A DNA stretch of 64,000 nucleotides from DATFQI01 sp963816955 (lineage in GTDB: Bacteria > Actinomycetota > Thermoleophilia > Solirubrobacterales > Solirubrobacteraceae): contig CAWFME010000004.1 in NCBI GenBank assembly GCA_963816955.1, forward strand, positions 682,001 through 746,000. The letters run 5' to 3'. The position numbers were made by a program, and so were the translations under genes. The notes beneath the pieces are model-generated. The model worked only from the letters and a program-made list of their open reading frames with translations, was not told the origin of the DNA and did no database searches. Below, one piece after another: positions 23,448 through 33,313 of this stretch. How positions within the stretch are numbered: position 1 is the first letter of the stretch; every line of letters begins with the position of its first letter.

Positions 23448-24701
23448 TTGGCGCTGGCGATCGTCACGTTCGCGGCGGCGCTCGCGCTGATCGCGAGCGA
23501 GCGCGTCGACCGCACGAAGGTCGCGTTGGCCGCGATGGTCGTCGTGCTGCTCACGCAGACGATCGGCCAGGAAGAGGCGATCGCGGCGATCGACTGGAAC
23601 ACGCTGGGCCTGCTCGCCGGGATGATGATCATGGTCAAGGTGACCGAGCCGACCGGCGTCTACGCCTGGCTGGCGATCCGGGCCGGTCATCTCTCCCGCG
23701 GGCGGCCCTTCGCCGTCCTGCTCGCGCTCGCCGGCACGACCGCGGTGCTCTCGGCGTTCCTGGACAACCTCACCACGATCCTGCTGGTCGTCCCGATCAC
23801 CTTCCTGCTCGCCGACGCGCTGGACATCGACCCGATCCCGCTGATCGTCGCCGAGATCCTCGTCTCCAACATCGGCGGCACCGCGACGCTGATCGGCGAC
23901 CCGCCGAACATCCTCATCGCCGGCGCGACCGACCTGACGTTCATGGCGTTCATCGTCAACCTCGCGCCGATCGTCGCCGTGACGTTCGCCGTCGTCGTCG
24001 CCGGGCTCTATCTCCTGTTCCGGCGGCAGTTGCAGGTCAGCCCGCAGGCGCGCTCGCGGGTCATGGAGCTCGATCCCGCCAGCGCGATCGAGGACATCGA
24101 CGAGCTCAAGCGCACCGTGCCCGTGCTCGTCGCGACGATCCTCGCCTTCTTCGCCCACCAGGCGCTGCACCTCGAGCCGGCGACGGTCGCGATGGCCGGC
24201 GCGACGGTGATGCTGTTCGCGAGCCGGGCGCCGATCGAGCGCTCGCTCGCCTCGATCGAATGGCCGACGCTGTTCTTCTTCATCGGGCTCTTCGTGCTCG
24301 TCGGCGCGCTCGAGGAGCGCGGCGCGATCGACGAGGTCGCGCAGGGCATCGCCTCGCTGACCGACGGCGACCGCACGGCCGAGCTGCTCGGCATCGCCTG
24401 GGCCGCGGCGCTCGGCTCGGCGGTCGTGGACAACATCCCCTTCACCGCCGCGATGATCCCCGTCGTCGAGTCGCTCCAGGGCGGGGGAGACGACGACGCC
24501 TATTGGTGGGCGCTCGCGCTCGGCGCCTGCTTCGGGGGCAACGCGACGCTGATCGCCGCCGCCGCGAACGTCGCAGCGGCCGGCCTGTCCGCGCGCGCCG
24601 GCCGGCCGATCGGCTTCATGTACTTCCTGCGCATCGGCACCACGACCATGCTCGCCTCGATGGTGCTGGTGACCGCCTACCTGGCGCTGCGCTACCTCTA
24701 G
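23448..24701 (+). CDS. ArsB/NhaD-type ion transporter (copy 2)
   Basis: 417 aa, TTG start at 23448. Nearly colinear with copy 1: FLDNLTTILLVVPITFLLAD, SNIGGTATLIGDPPNILIAG, DNIPFTAAMIPVVESLQGG. Codon wobble differs from copy 1, so the duplication is not recent. Together with the CBS gene it forms a three-gene operon. Heterodimer or different substrates are both possible. Confidence 0.88.
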   Translation: MALAIVTFAAALALIASERVDRTKVALAAMVVVLLTQTIGQEEAIAAIDWNTLGLLAGMMIMVKVTEPTGVYAWLAIRAGHLSRGRPFAVLLALAGTTAVLSAFLDNLTTILLVVPITFLLADALDIDPIPLIVAEILVSNIGGTATLIGDPPNILIAGATDLTFMAFIVNLAPIVAVTFAVVVAGLYLLFRRQLQVSPQARSRVMELDPASAIEDIDELKRTVPVLVATILAFFAHQALHLEPATVAMAGATVMLFASRAPIERSLASIEWPTLFFFIGLFVLVGALEERGAIDEVAQGIASLTDGDRTAELLGIAWAAALGSAVVDNIPFTAAMIPVVESLQGGGDDDAYWWALALGACFGGNATLIAAAANVAAAGLSARAGRPIGFMYFLRIGTTTMLASMVLVTAYLALRYL

Positions 24702-24794
24702 CGCCAGGGGCGGCGCGCGAACAAGAGAAATGCGGCAAGCTGGCGCGGGCAGACGTCCGGCAGGGGGCCGGGCGCCGACCGTTCGGGAGGCCTC

Positions 24795-26198
<1,404 letters not shown>

Positions 26199-26199
26199 C

Positions 26200-26724
26200 A
26201 TGGCGGGGGCGCATCCTCGCCGGACGCGGCATCTGGTCGTCATGGGCGTCGCCGGCGTGGGGAAGTCCACGATCGCACGGCGCCTCGCGGGCGATCTCGG
26301 CCTCGAGATGGCCGAGGGCGACGAGTTCCATCCCGAGGCCAACATCGCGAAGATGTCCTCCGGCCGGCCGCTGACTGACGAGGATCGCTGGCCGTGGCTC
26401 GAGGCGCTCGCGGACTGGACCGCCGAGAGGCGGGCGGCCGGGCGGAGCACGGTCCTCACCTGCTCCGCCTTGCGAAGGGTCTATCGAGACGTCCTGCGGC
26501 GACCCGATCCGGGCACCTTCTTCGTGCATCTCTACGGCGACGAGGGCCTGCTGCGAGAGCGGATGTCGTCACGGCAGCACTTCATGCCCGCCTCGCTGCT
26601 CAGATCCCAGTTCGAGACCCTCGAGCCCCTCGATCCGGACGAGAGCGGAATCGCCGTCGACACCGCCGCGTCGGTGGAGGCCATCGCCGAGCGGGTCGAA
26701 GCCGCCCTGCAGATCACCAGATGA
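26200..26724 (+). CDS. gntK: Gluconokinase
   Basis: 174 aa. P loop GVAGVGKST, then EGDEFHPEANIAKMSSGRPL (the FHPxxNxxKM substrate motif), DRWPWLEAL, VLTCSALRRVYRDVLR and QFETLEPL. Phosphorylates gluconate to 6-phosphogluconate. Overlaps functionally with the preceding GntP permease; together they take up and activate gluconate. Confidence 0.95.
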   Translation: MAGAHPRRTRHLVVMGVAGVGKSTIARRLAGDLGLEMAEGDEFHPEANIAKMSSGRPLTDEDRWPWLEALADWTAERRAAGRSTVLTCSALRRVYRDVLRRPDPGTFFVHLYGDEGLLRERMSSRQHFMPASLLRSQFETLEPLDPDESGIAVDTAASVEAIAERVEAALQITR

Positions 26725-26747
26725 GCCCGAACGCCTCGGCTTGGCGC

Positions 26748-27413
26748 TTATCGGCCTGAACCCGGTGGCGGGGCGCCGGCGAGACAGTCGAGGCAGATGG
26801 CCGTGAAGTACGCCTTGCGCGGTGCACTGGGCGGCACGTCGAAGCTGAGGGTGAACGTGTTGTTCGCGATCTTGCGTAGACGCTGGGTGGGCAGGGCGAA
26901 CCGCCCGTCCTCCGTGATCTGGGCCGTGTACGTCTTGGTCTTCGCGGCTTCGTACGCGCGTCGCATGGTCACGGCCCCCGGGCGCGGCGGCGAGATCGCG
27001 CCCCTGATGGTCAGCGGCTTGTCGGAGTCCGTCTCGTAGGTGAACTCGACGCCGCCGTCCTTCGCTCGATCGAAGCGCAGGGTGAGCCCGGGAGTCACGA
27101 ACGGGAGCTGCCGCTCGCACATGGCCGCCACGGGGCGCGGCTGGTTGCGGATCAGCGAGAACGCCGAGTCGAGCTCGTCGCGGAGCTCACGTGGATCCAC
27201 GCGGGCGAGCTCGGCTGCGGCGGCGCCGTCGGCCTTGGCCGCCGCGCGGTCACGGCAGCCGGCGGCGACCGCGAGGCGGTCGCCTTCGCTCAGCTTGCGG
27301 TAGGCGGTCCCGGATGGCGGGAGTGCGGCGGGCGCGTCAGGCTCTCGGTCTCCGCAGCCGACGGCCGCGCCGAAGGCGGCGAGGATGAGAACGGTCGCTG
27401 GTCGGAGCCGCAT
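26748..27413 (-). CDS. Lipoprotein, unknown function
   Basis: 221 aa. Signal peptide MRLRPATVLILAAFGAAVGC with a lipobox cysteine at 20. The mature part has paired cysteines (AAGCRDR, MCERQ and FTAICLDCLAG near the end) and a beta-rich domain. Soluble, membrane-anchored exterior protein. No family recognised. Convergent with gntK. Confidence 0.72.
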   Translation of the reverse strand: MRLRPATVLILAAFGAAVGCGDREPDAPAALPPSGTAYRKLSEGDRLAVAAGCRDRAAAKADGAAAAELARVDPRELRDELDSAFSLIRNQPRPVAAMCERQLPFVTPGLTLRFDRAKDGGVEFTYETDSDKPLTIRGAISPPRPGAVTMRRAYEAAKTKTYTAQITEDGRFALPTQRLRKIANNTFTLSFDVPPSAPRKAYFTAICLDCLAGAPPPGSGR

Positions 27414-27455
27414 TCGAGATTCGCCCCTCCAGTGAGAGTACCCCGGTCACGTCGC

Positions 27456-27911
27456 CTACCGGGGGAGTGGTGCGTCCGCGGTGAAGTAGGGCGCGCGCTC
27501 GCCCCGGGCCGCCTGGGCGGCGAGGCGGTCGATGATCATCGCCCACGTGTAGCCGCACATCGCCATCTCGCCGTCGGCCTGGTCGTCGTGCCAGCCGGTG
27601 TGGGCGAAGTGCACGGTCGTGCCGCCGTCGCCGGCGGGCTCGAGACGCCACTCGATCGTGGTGCCGATCCAGCCGGGAAAGCCGCCGACCGGGGTCCATT
27701 CGACGCGGTGGCCGGGCTCGAGGGCGTCGACGCGCAACTCGAGCGTCTTGGCCCAGTCGGGCCCGAAGCCGAAGCGCGCGACGCTGCCAGGCTCCTCGGG
27801 GACCTCGAGCTGGTCGGTCCAGTTGCCGGCGAGGCCGTCCTGCGTGGCGAGCGCGTCGTAGACGGCATCGGGCTCCGCGTCGACGGTCTTGAGGAAGTGG
27901 ATGGCGGGCAT
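27456..27911 (-). CDS. SRPBCC/AHSA1-like protein (ArsR operon, second)
   Basis: 151 aa. START-like pattern HFLKTVDAEPDAVYDALATQDGLAGNW ... VEWTPVGGFPGWIGTTIEWRLEP ... TTVHFAHTGWHDD. The AHSA1 group binds small hydrophobic molecules or acts as a co-chaperone-like cyclase. Twelve bases after the preceding SRPBCC gene. Confidence 0.83.
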   Translation of the reverse strand: MPAIHFLKTVDAEPDAVYDALATQDGLAGNWTDQLEVPEEPGSVARFGFGPDWAKTLELRVDALEPGHRVEWTPVGGFPGWIGTTIEWRLEPAGDGGTTVHFAHTGWHDDQADGEMAMCGYTWAMIIDRLAAQAARGERAPYFTADAPLPR

Positions 27912-27923
27912 GCGGGGCTCCTT

Positions 27924-28376
27924 CTAGGTTGCGGGCAGCCACGGGTCGCGGCCGGGCGGATCGCCGGCGGCCGCGCGGCCGAGGCGCTCCAGGTAGTGGG
28001 TCCAGCCCTGCGCGTGCGAGGGCCGGGCGGCGGGAGGAAGGTCGTGGTGGGACAGCGTCAAGCGGGTGCCGTCGCCGCCCTCGGGCTCGAGGACGACCTC
28101 GACGCGAGATGAGCCGGCGCCGGTCGCGCGCCCGTCGCCGTCGAAGCCCCAGGTGAACACGAGCCGGCGCGGCGGCTCGAGCTCGAGGAACTCGCCGACG
28201 ACGACGTCGCGGCCGTTGGCGTCGATGCGCAACGCCCCGCCCGGCCGCGGGTCGAGCAGCGCGCTCACGCCCATCCACTCGACCATCCGGCCCGGGTCGG
28301 TGAAGTAGGCGAACACCACCTCCGGCGGCGCCGCTATCTCCAGCTCGTGGCGGAGTGGCTCAGTTGCGTCCGGCAT
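27924..28376 (-). CDS. SRPBCC/AHSA1-like protein (ArsR operon, first)
   Basis: 150 aa. ELEIAAPPEVVFAYFTDPGRMVEWMG, PRPGGALRIDANGRDVVVGEFLELEPPRRLVFTWGF and GTRLTLSHHDLP match AHSA1 proteins. It overlaps the ArsR gene by 17 bases. ArsR-AHSA1 pairs are common and usually self-regulated; the cognate ligand is unknown. Confidence 0.85.
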   Translation of the reverse strand: MPDATEPLRHELEIAAPPEVVFAYFTDPGRMVEWMGVSALLDPRPGGALRIDANGRDVVVGEFLELEPPRRLVFTWGFDGDGRATGAGSSRVEVVLEPEGGDGTRLTLSHHDLPPAARPSHAQGWTHYLERLGRAAAGDPPGRDPWLPAT

Positions 28377-28686
28377 CGCGCGCTCCCGACGCGTGCTCGC
28401 GCTCGGCGGCCGCTTTCAGCCGCTGCAGCGCCGGTGGCCACATCGCCTCGAGGTACGCGCGGACGTCGTCGAGCCCCTCGGGGCGTGCGGAGTACCAGCG
28501 CCTTGCGCCCTCTCGCCGCTCGTGCACGAGACCGGCCTCGAGCAGGATCCGCAGGTGCTGTGACACGGCTTGGCGCGTGACGTCGAAGCGCTCGGCGATC
28601 TCGCCCGCCGTGCGCTCGCGCTCGGAGACGAGCCGGAGCACCTCGCGGCGGCGGGGCTCGGCGAGCACCTGGAACGCATCGGCCAT
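28360..28686 (-). CDS. ArsR-family transcriptional repressor
   Basis: 108 aa winged helix: FQVLAEPRRREVLRLV, ERTAGEIAERFDVTRQAVSQHLRILLEAGLVHERREGARRWYSARPEGL. No metal-binding cysteines, so it belongs to the metal-independent ArsR group that accompanies AHSA1 genes. A palindromic word lies immediately before its start. Confidence 0.92.
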   Translation of the reverse strand: MADAFQVLAEPRRREVLRLVSERERTAGEIAERFDVTRQAVSQHLRILLEAGLVHERREGARRWYSARPEGLDDVRAYLEAMWPPALQRLKAAAEREHASGARDAGRN

Positions 28687-28698
28687 TGCGAAAGGTTA

Positions 28699-28725
28699 TA
28701 CTTGCGCAAGCCATGTCTTGCAAGC
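28699..28725. promoter_or_regulatory. Palindromic operator candidate before ArsR
   Basis: CTTGCGCAAG (28701-28710) is a perfect palindrome, and CTTGCAAG (28718-28725) is a second. They sit between the divergent ArsR and TfoX-like genes, 13 to 39 bases from the ArsR start, a plausible autorepressor site. Confidence 0.55.
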
Positions 28726-28744
28726 TTCCTCTTCACTCCTCGCT

Positions 28745-29080
28745 GTGAGCGTTGACGCCGAGCTGGCCGAGCGCGTCAGGGACGAGCTCATGGGCGAGGC
28801 GGGTCTGACCGAGAAGGCGATGTTCGGCGGGTTGGCGTTCCTGCTCGACGGCAACATGGCGGTCGGGATCACCAGCACGGACGAGCTGATGGTTCGCGTG
28901 GGAGCAGACGGCGTGGCTGAGGCGCTCGCCGATCCGCATGCGCGCCCGTTCGACATGACGGGTCGCCCGATGAAGGGCTGGATCCTCGTGGAGCGGGCGG
29001 GCATCGAGACGGAGGCCGAGCTCAACGCGTGGGTGCGCCTGGGCGTCGAGTTCGCCCGTGGCCTGCCCGCGAAGCGCTGA
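28745..29080 (+). CDS. TfoX N-terminal domain protein
   Basis: 111 aa, GTG 28745 chosen by homology. The TfoX-N signature is clear: LTEKAMFGGLAFLLDGNMAVGI, DELMVRVGADG, ARPFDMTGRPMKGWILV. TfoX domain proteins were found as competence regulators in proteobacteria; the isolated N-domain has no assigned role here. Its stop overlaps the next start (TGATG). Confidence 0.85.
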   Translation: MSVDAELAERVRDELMGEAGLTEKAMFGGLAFLLDGNMAVGITSTDELMVRVGADGVAEALADPHARPFDMTGRPMKGWILVERAGIETEAELNAWVRLGVEFARGLPAKR

Positions 29081-29514
29081 TGACCGTCGACGTGGTCACC
29101 CAGATCGAGATCGCCCGGCCGCGGTCGGAGGTGGCCGCGTTCGCGTGCGACCCGGACAACGCCACGCGCTGGTACGAGAACATCGAGTCGGTCGAGTGGC
29201 GGACCCCGCCGCCGCTCGCCGTCGGCAGCCGGCTCGAGTTCGTCGCCCGGTTCATGGGCCGCCGGCTCGCCTACACCTACGAGGTGCGCGAGCACGCCCC
29301 CGGCGAGCGCTTCGTGATGAGCACCGCCCAGGGGCCGTTCCCGATGGAGACGACCTACACGTTCGAAGACGCGGGCGCCGGCACCCGCATGACGCTGCGC
29401 AATTGCGGCGAGCCGGCCGGTTTCGCGAGGATCGGCGCGCCGCTCATGGAGCGTGCGATGCGGCGCGCCAACCAGGCCGACCTGCGCCGGATCAAAGAGA
29501 TCCTGGAGCGCTAG
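29080..29514 (+). CDS. SRPBCC-family protein
   Basis: 144 aa. TQIEIARPRSEVAAFACDPDNATRWYENIESVEW then EHAPGERFVMSTAQGPFPMETTYTFEDAGAGTRMTL mark a polyketide-cyclase/START-like fold. Coupled to the TfoX gene by a TGATG junction. Confidence 0.85.
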   Translation: MTVDVVTQIEIARPRSEVAAFACDPDNATRWYENIESVEWRTPPPLAVGSRLEFVARFMGRRLAYTYEVREHAPGERFVMSTAQGPFPMETTYTFEDAGAGTRMTLRNCGEPAGFARIGAPLMERAMRRANQADLRRIKEILER

Positions 29515-29855
29515 CGGGCTGCGGATCGTAGTCGCCGCCCGCGTACCGGCGGACCGCCAAGACCTCGCCGTGCAGGTAGAGCCGGCGCGCCTTCTCGTGA
29601 CAGCCCTTCCAGCACGCCGATCGTGCAGGCGAGGTGGAGGTCCTGCTCGACCAACGACCACTCCGCCTCGGTCATCGGGTCGTGCTGGGTCACGAGCGCG
29701 CGCTCGGCCACGTCGACCGCGACGGCTGCGTCCGCCGGCGTGCGGCCGGCGCGGCGGAGCATGCTTCGCGTCGCGATCGCGTGCAACCAACCGGCGAAGG
29801 AGCCCTCCCAGCGATAGGTCCCGTACAGAGGCACCGCATGGCGCGACTGTGACAC
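29492..29855 (-). pseudogene. Broken sigma-70-like gene (frameshifted remnant)
   Basis: One frame gives YRWEGSFAGWLHAIATRSML, sigma region 2-like, to about 29612; the next frame continues with HEKARRLYLHGEVLAVRRYA and GGDYDPQPAS. A single inserted base near GGGCTGTCACGAG would reconcile them. The N-terminal part is also missing. Damaged, not functional; the family call is tentative because region 4 is not clear. Confidence 0.4.
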
Positions 29856-29889
29856 GCCAAGATGTCGCCGCGGAGACGCCGGGCGACGG

Positions 29890-30888
29890 CTAGTTCTCGT
29901 GCACGGCCTGGACCGGCCGGCTGACGCTCGATTCGCTCCGCCGGCGGGGGGATGCGGGTGGGCGCTCTCCGAGCTTGACCACGATCACTCCGGCGACGAT
30001 CAGGGCGCCGCCGACGAGTTGGAGCGTGCCCGGGAGCTGGTCGAGCAGCAGCCACGCGAAGGCCACGCCGGCGACGACCTCGAGCAGCGCGACGAACGAT
30101 GCCAGGCGCGCGCCGAGGCGGCGGATCGCCGCGATGCCGGTGCAGTAGGCGAGCCCGGCGGTGACGACGCCGAGCCCGAGCAGCGGGAGCCACCAGCTGA
30201 CGGAATTGCCGGCGTATGCGGGCGAGGCCGTCGTGGCGTGCATGGGGAGGATGCCGATCGCGCCCAGCGCGGCCAGTCCGAGCGCCGCCGTGGCCAGGCC
30301 GGCGCCGGCTAGCGCGACCGGCGGCAGGTCCGGGCGCTGGTTGGCGCTGAGCACGAAGTACGTCGCGGCGCCGCCCATCGCGGTCAGCGCCCAGAGCACG
30401 CCGACGGGGTCGAGATCGGCGCCTGAGAGGAGGTCGAGGACGAGCACGAGGCCGAGCGCCGCCAGCCCCGCGCCGGACACCGTCAACGTGCTCGGGCGCT
30501 CGCCGCGCCGCAGCCAGAGCCAGATCACGACGGCGGCCGGCGCCGTGTACTCGATCAGCAGCGCCGGCCCGACGTCCATCCGCTGCACCGCCGAGAAGTA
30601 CGCGAACTGCGCCCCGGCGACGGCCACGGCGCCGAAGAGCAGCACCAGCCCGGCGTTCGCCCGCAGCGCGCTCCAGCGACCGCGCAGCGCGCGGGCGGCG
30701 ACCGGAGCGACGACGACGGCGCCGACCGCGATGCGCACGAGCACGACCGCGCCGGCCGACCAGCCGGCGTCGAGCAGCCCGCGGGCGAGCGCGCCCGAGA
30801 GCCCGAACGACGCGGCCGAGGCGATCGCCAGCACGAGCCCGACCCCGAGGCCCGTCCGAGCGGTGACGTCATTTCCCATCCCTGCCAT
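29890..30888 (-). CDS. EamA/DMT-family membrane transporter
   Basis: 332 aa with ten hydrophobic helices and two EamA repeats (VLAIASAASFGLSGALARGLL; VGVLWALTAMGGAATYFVLSANQRP). Drug/metabolite exporter family; substrate unknown. ATG 30879, closely preceded by GGCAGGG, is an alternative start. Diverges from a CGNR regulator, which probably controls it. Confidence 0.88.
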   Translation of the reverse strand: MAGMGNDVTARTGLGVGLVLAIASAASFGLSGALARGLLDAGWSAGAVVLVRIAVGAVVVAPVAARALRGRWSALRANAGLVLLFGAVAVAGAQFAYFSAVQRMDVGPALLIEYTAPAAVVIWLWLRRGERPSTLTVSGAGLAALGLVLVLDLLSGADLDPVGVLWALTAMGGAATYFVLSANQRPDLPPVALAGAGLATAALGLAALGAIGILPMHATTASPAYAGNSVSWWLPLLGLGVVTAGLAYCTGIAAIRRLGARLASFVALLEVVAGVAFAWLLLDQLPGTLQLVGGALIVAGVIVVKLGERPPASPRRRSESSVSRPVQAVHEN

Positions 30889-30894
30889 GGCCGA

Positions 30895-30924
30895 TGACAG
30901 TAGAACAGGTGCTGTAAGATGTCA
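30895..30924. promoter_or_regulatory. Inverted repeat between EamA and CGNR genes
   Basis: TGACA (30895-30899) and TGTCA (30920-30924) are mirrored, with an inner ACAG/CTGT pair. The 38-base gap between divergent genes is short, so a regulator here would affect both. Confidence 0.45.
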
Positions 30925-30926
30925 AC

Positions 30927-31460
30927 GTGTTGTTCGCAGATGACACCGAGGCCTCCCTGCGAGCCGCCGTCGCGCTCGTCAACAGCGCCGCGGAGCCCGA
31001 CACGCTGACGGAGATCAGCCAGCTCGACGCCTTCTACGAGGAGCACGGATACACGGGTCGCCACGATCGCGATGCGGCCGAGCTGCGGGCGCTGCGAGCG
31101 TTGCGGCCGGTGCTGCGCGAGCTGCTGACCGCCGAGCGCGACGACGCCGCGCCGCTCGTCAACACCCTGCTCGCGAACGCGAAGGCGGTGCCGCAGCTGA
31201 AACGCCACGACGGCCTGGACTGGCACATCCACGCCGCCCCGGCCGACGCCCCTCTCGAGCGCCGGATCGCGGCCGAGACGGCGATGGCGATGATCGACCT
31301 GATCCGCGCCGACGAGCTCTCGCGACTCTCGGTGTGCGCCGACGAGCGCTGCGACGGCCTGGTGCTCGACCTCTCGCGCAACCGCTCGCGCCGCTACTGC
31401 AGCACGGCCTGCGCGAACCGCAACGCGGTCGCGGCCTACCGTGCGCGGCGCAGGCCCTGA
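30927..31460 (+). CDS. CGNR zinc-finger / ABATE-domain regulator
   Basis: 177 aa, GTG 30927. N-terminal ABATE domain (DTLTEISQLDAFYEEHGYTG), C-terminal zinc finger with C-x4-C and C-x3-C in SVCADERCDGLV...RRYCSTACANRNAVAAYRARR, containing the name-giving C-x-NR. These proteins repress neighbouring transporter or stress genes. Divergent from EamA. Confidence 0.88.
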   Translation: MLFADDTEASLRAAVALVNSAAEPDTLTEISQLDAFYEEHGYTGRHDRDAAELRALRALRPVLRELLTAERDDAAPLVNTLLANAKAVPQLKRHDGLDWHIHAAPADAPLERRIAAETAMAMIDLIRADELSRLSVCADERCDGLVLDLSRNRSRRYCSTACANRNAVAAYRARRRP

Positions 31461-31473
31461 TCCGTCGCGCTGC

Positions 31474-31660
31474 TCAGGCCGGGACCAGCTCGGAGTCGGA
31501 GCGCGGCAGCGCGCGGGAGAGCTCCTGGCGCGTGCGGATCTCGAGCTTGGCGAACACCTTGCGCAGGTGCCACTCCACGGTGCGGGGGCTGAGGAAGAGC
31601 CGTGCGCCGATCTCCGGGTTCGACAGTCCGCCGCGGGCGAGCCGCGCGATCTGCAGCTCC
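31474..31660 (-). pseudogene. LuxR-type regulator C-terminal remnant
   Basis: The minus strand gives ELQIARLARGGLSNPEIGAR then LFLSPRTVEWHLRKVFAKLE, the HTH of LuxR/AAA-type regulators, and a stop at 31474. Nothing of the ATPase or N-terminal part remains. At 31662 it joins an unrelated fragment on the other strand. Confidence 0.72.
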
Positions 31661-31661
31661 T

Positions 31662-31931
31662 ACGACCATCGCGCAGGACCAGGAGCGCAAGACCAGGCCG
31701 CTGGCCATGCCCGTCCTGGCCATCGGCGGAGCGATGAGCTTCGGCGGGCACGTCGGCGAGGCCATGTCGCTCGTCGCCGACGACGTCCAGAGCGCGGTGA
31801 TCGCCGACACCGGTCACTTCCTCGCCGAGGAGGCCCCCGACGCGCTGCTGGCGGAGCTGGCGCCGTTCCTCGCCCCGTACCGCGAAGGGTCGGCCGCGGC
31901 GCAGAACGCGCACGCGGCCGTTCCGTCGTAG
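31662..31931 (+). pseudogene. Alpha/beta hydrolase C-terminal remnant
   Basis: QDQERKTRPLAMPVLAIGGAMSFGGHV...ADTGHFLAEEAPDALLAELAPFL is the C-terminal end of an epoxide-hydrolase-type protein, with the catalytic His in TGHF. The nucleophile half is absent. The fragment begins where a minus-strand LuxR remnant ends, so two broken genes have been joined. Confidence 0.7.
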
Positions 31932-32001
31932 CCACGGTCCGGGCGGGGTCGGGACCCTGCCTCCTCGGCGGGGTCCCGGTCGCGCTGCGACACTGGTTGC
32001 G

Positions 32002-33114
32002 ATGAGCGAGCGTCCGAGCTTCACCGTCGAGTACCTCGAGCCGGCGGAGTTGGACGCCGAGCCGCTGCCGGACGAGTTCTCGGCGTCGCGGCTGCGCCGC
32101 TCGCTGGCCGTCTTGGCCGCAGTGGTGCTGGTGGTCGTCGTTCTGATCGTGCTCGTCCCGGGCCTGGGCTCGCTGCGGAGCCGGCTGATGGGTGCACAGC
32201 CCGCCTGGCTCGTGCTCGCCGTCCTGCTCCAGCTCGGGTCCTGCGCGGGCTACGTCCTGGTGTTCCGGGGCGTGTTCTGCAGGCACATGAGCTGGCGCAC
32301 GAGCTCGGAGATCGGGCTCTCGGAGCTGGCGGCCAACTCGGTGTTCTCGGTCGGCGGGGCGGGCGGGCTCGCGCTGGGGGCGTGGATCCTGCGGCGCGGC
32401 GGGCTGCCCGGCTCGTTCATCGCGAAGCGCACGGTGGCGTTCTTCCTCCTGACCAGCCTCGCCAACGTCGGGTTCCTCGCGATCGGCGGTGCCGCCCTCG
32501 CCACGGGTGTGCTCAGCGGCTCGCCCGGGGTGCTGTTCGGCATCATCCCCACGTTCGCCGGGGTGGCCGCGATCGGCCTCGGCCTGGCGGCGCGCAGCCT
32601 GGCGGGTGCCCTGGCGCGGCGCTCGCTGCGCGGGCGGCTCGCGGCGGCGGCGACCACGGCGGCCGACGGGGTGGACGAGGCGCTGCGGCTGCTGCGCACG
32701 TTCGACCCCCTGATCCTGGGCGGGACTGCCGCCTACCTGCTCTTCGACGTCGTCATGCTCGGCGTCTGCTTCGCCGCCTTCGGCAACGACGTCCCGCCGG
32801 CCGGCGTGCTGCTGGTCGCCTACCTGGTCGGCCAGCTCGGCAGCCTGATCCCGATCCCCGGCGGGATCGGCGGCGTCGACGCGGGCCTGATCGGGACCCT
32901 GGTGCTCTACGGCGTCGACGCGACCGGCGCCGCCGTCGCGGTCATCGCCTACCGGGCGCTGCTGCTCAGCATCCCCGCGCTGCTCGGTCTCCCGGCCCTC
33001 GCGGTGCTGCGCCGCCGGCTCCGGGCCGAGACCCACGACATCGCCGCCTGTGCTCCGGGCCAGTCGGTCGAGGTGCTCGGACGGGGTCTGGTCGTGCGCC
33101 CTGTGGGCGGGTAG
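32002..33114 (+). CDS. Flippase-like / LPG synthase transmembrane-domain protein
   Basis: 370 aa with about eight helices. LSELAANSVFSVGGAGGLALGAWILRRGG and GSLIPIPGGIGGVDAGLIGTL are hallmark segments of the lysylphosphatidylglycerol synthase TM (UPF0104/AglD) family. Such proteins flip or modify lipids. The catalytic C-terminal domain of MprF is absent, so it is a stand-alone membrane part. Confidence 0.85.
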   Translation: MSERPSFTVEYLEPAELDAEPLPDEFSASRLRRSLAVLAAVVLVVVVLIVLVPGLGSLRSRLMGAQPAWLVLAVLLQLGSCAGYVLVFRGVFCRHMSWRTSSEIGLSELAANSVFSVGGAGGLALGAWILRRGGLPGSFIAKRTVAFFLLTSLANVGFLAIGGAALATGVLSGSPGVLFGIIPTFAGVAAIGLGLAARSLAGALARRSLRGRLAAAATTAADGVDEALRLLRTFDPLILGGTAAYLLFDVVMLGVCFAAFGNDVPPAGVLLVAYLVGQLGSLIPIPGGIGGVDAGLIGTLVLYGVDATGAAVAVIAYRALLLSIPALLGLPALAVLRRRLRAETHDIAACAPGQSVEVLGRGLVVRPVGG

Positions 33115-33313
33115 CGGGAGGACCGCCGGAGACTCGCGACCGCACGCGCGATCGTCCGGCGAATCGCCTGAGCCGGACGGCGGGCGTGTCAGTGACTTGG
33201 CGCGGTGGCGGCGCATCTTCTCGATGGCTCCGCAGGCGTCCATGCGGCAAGTGGTCGACCCGGTCAGCACCGCCGTTGGCGAGGCCGGGATGATCGGGGC
33301 CCCAGCGCGGAGC

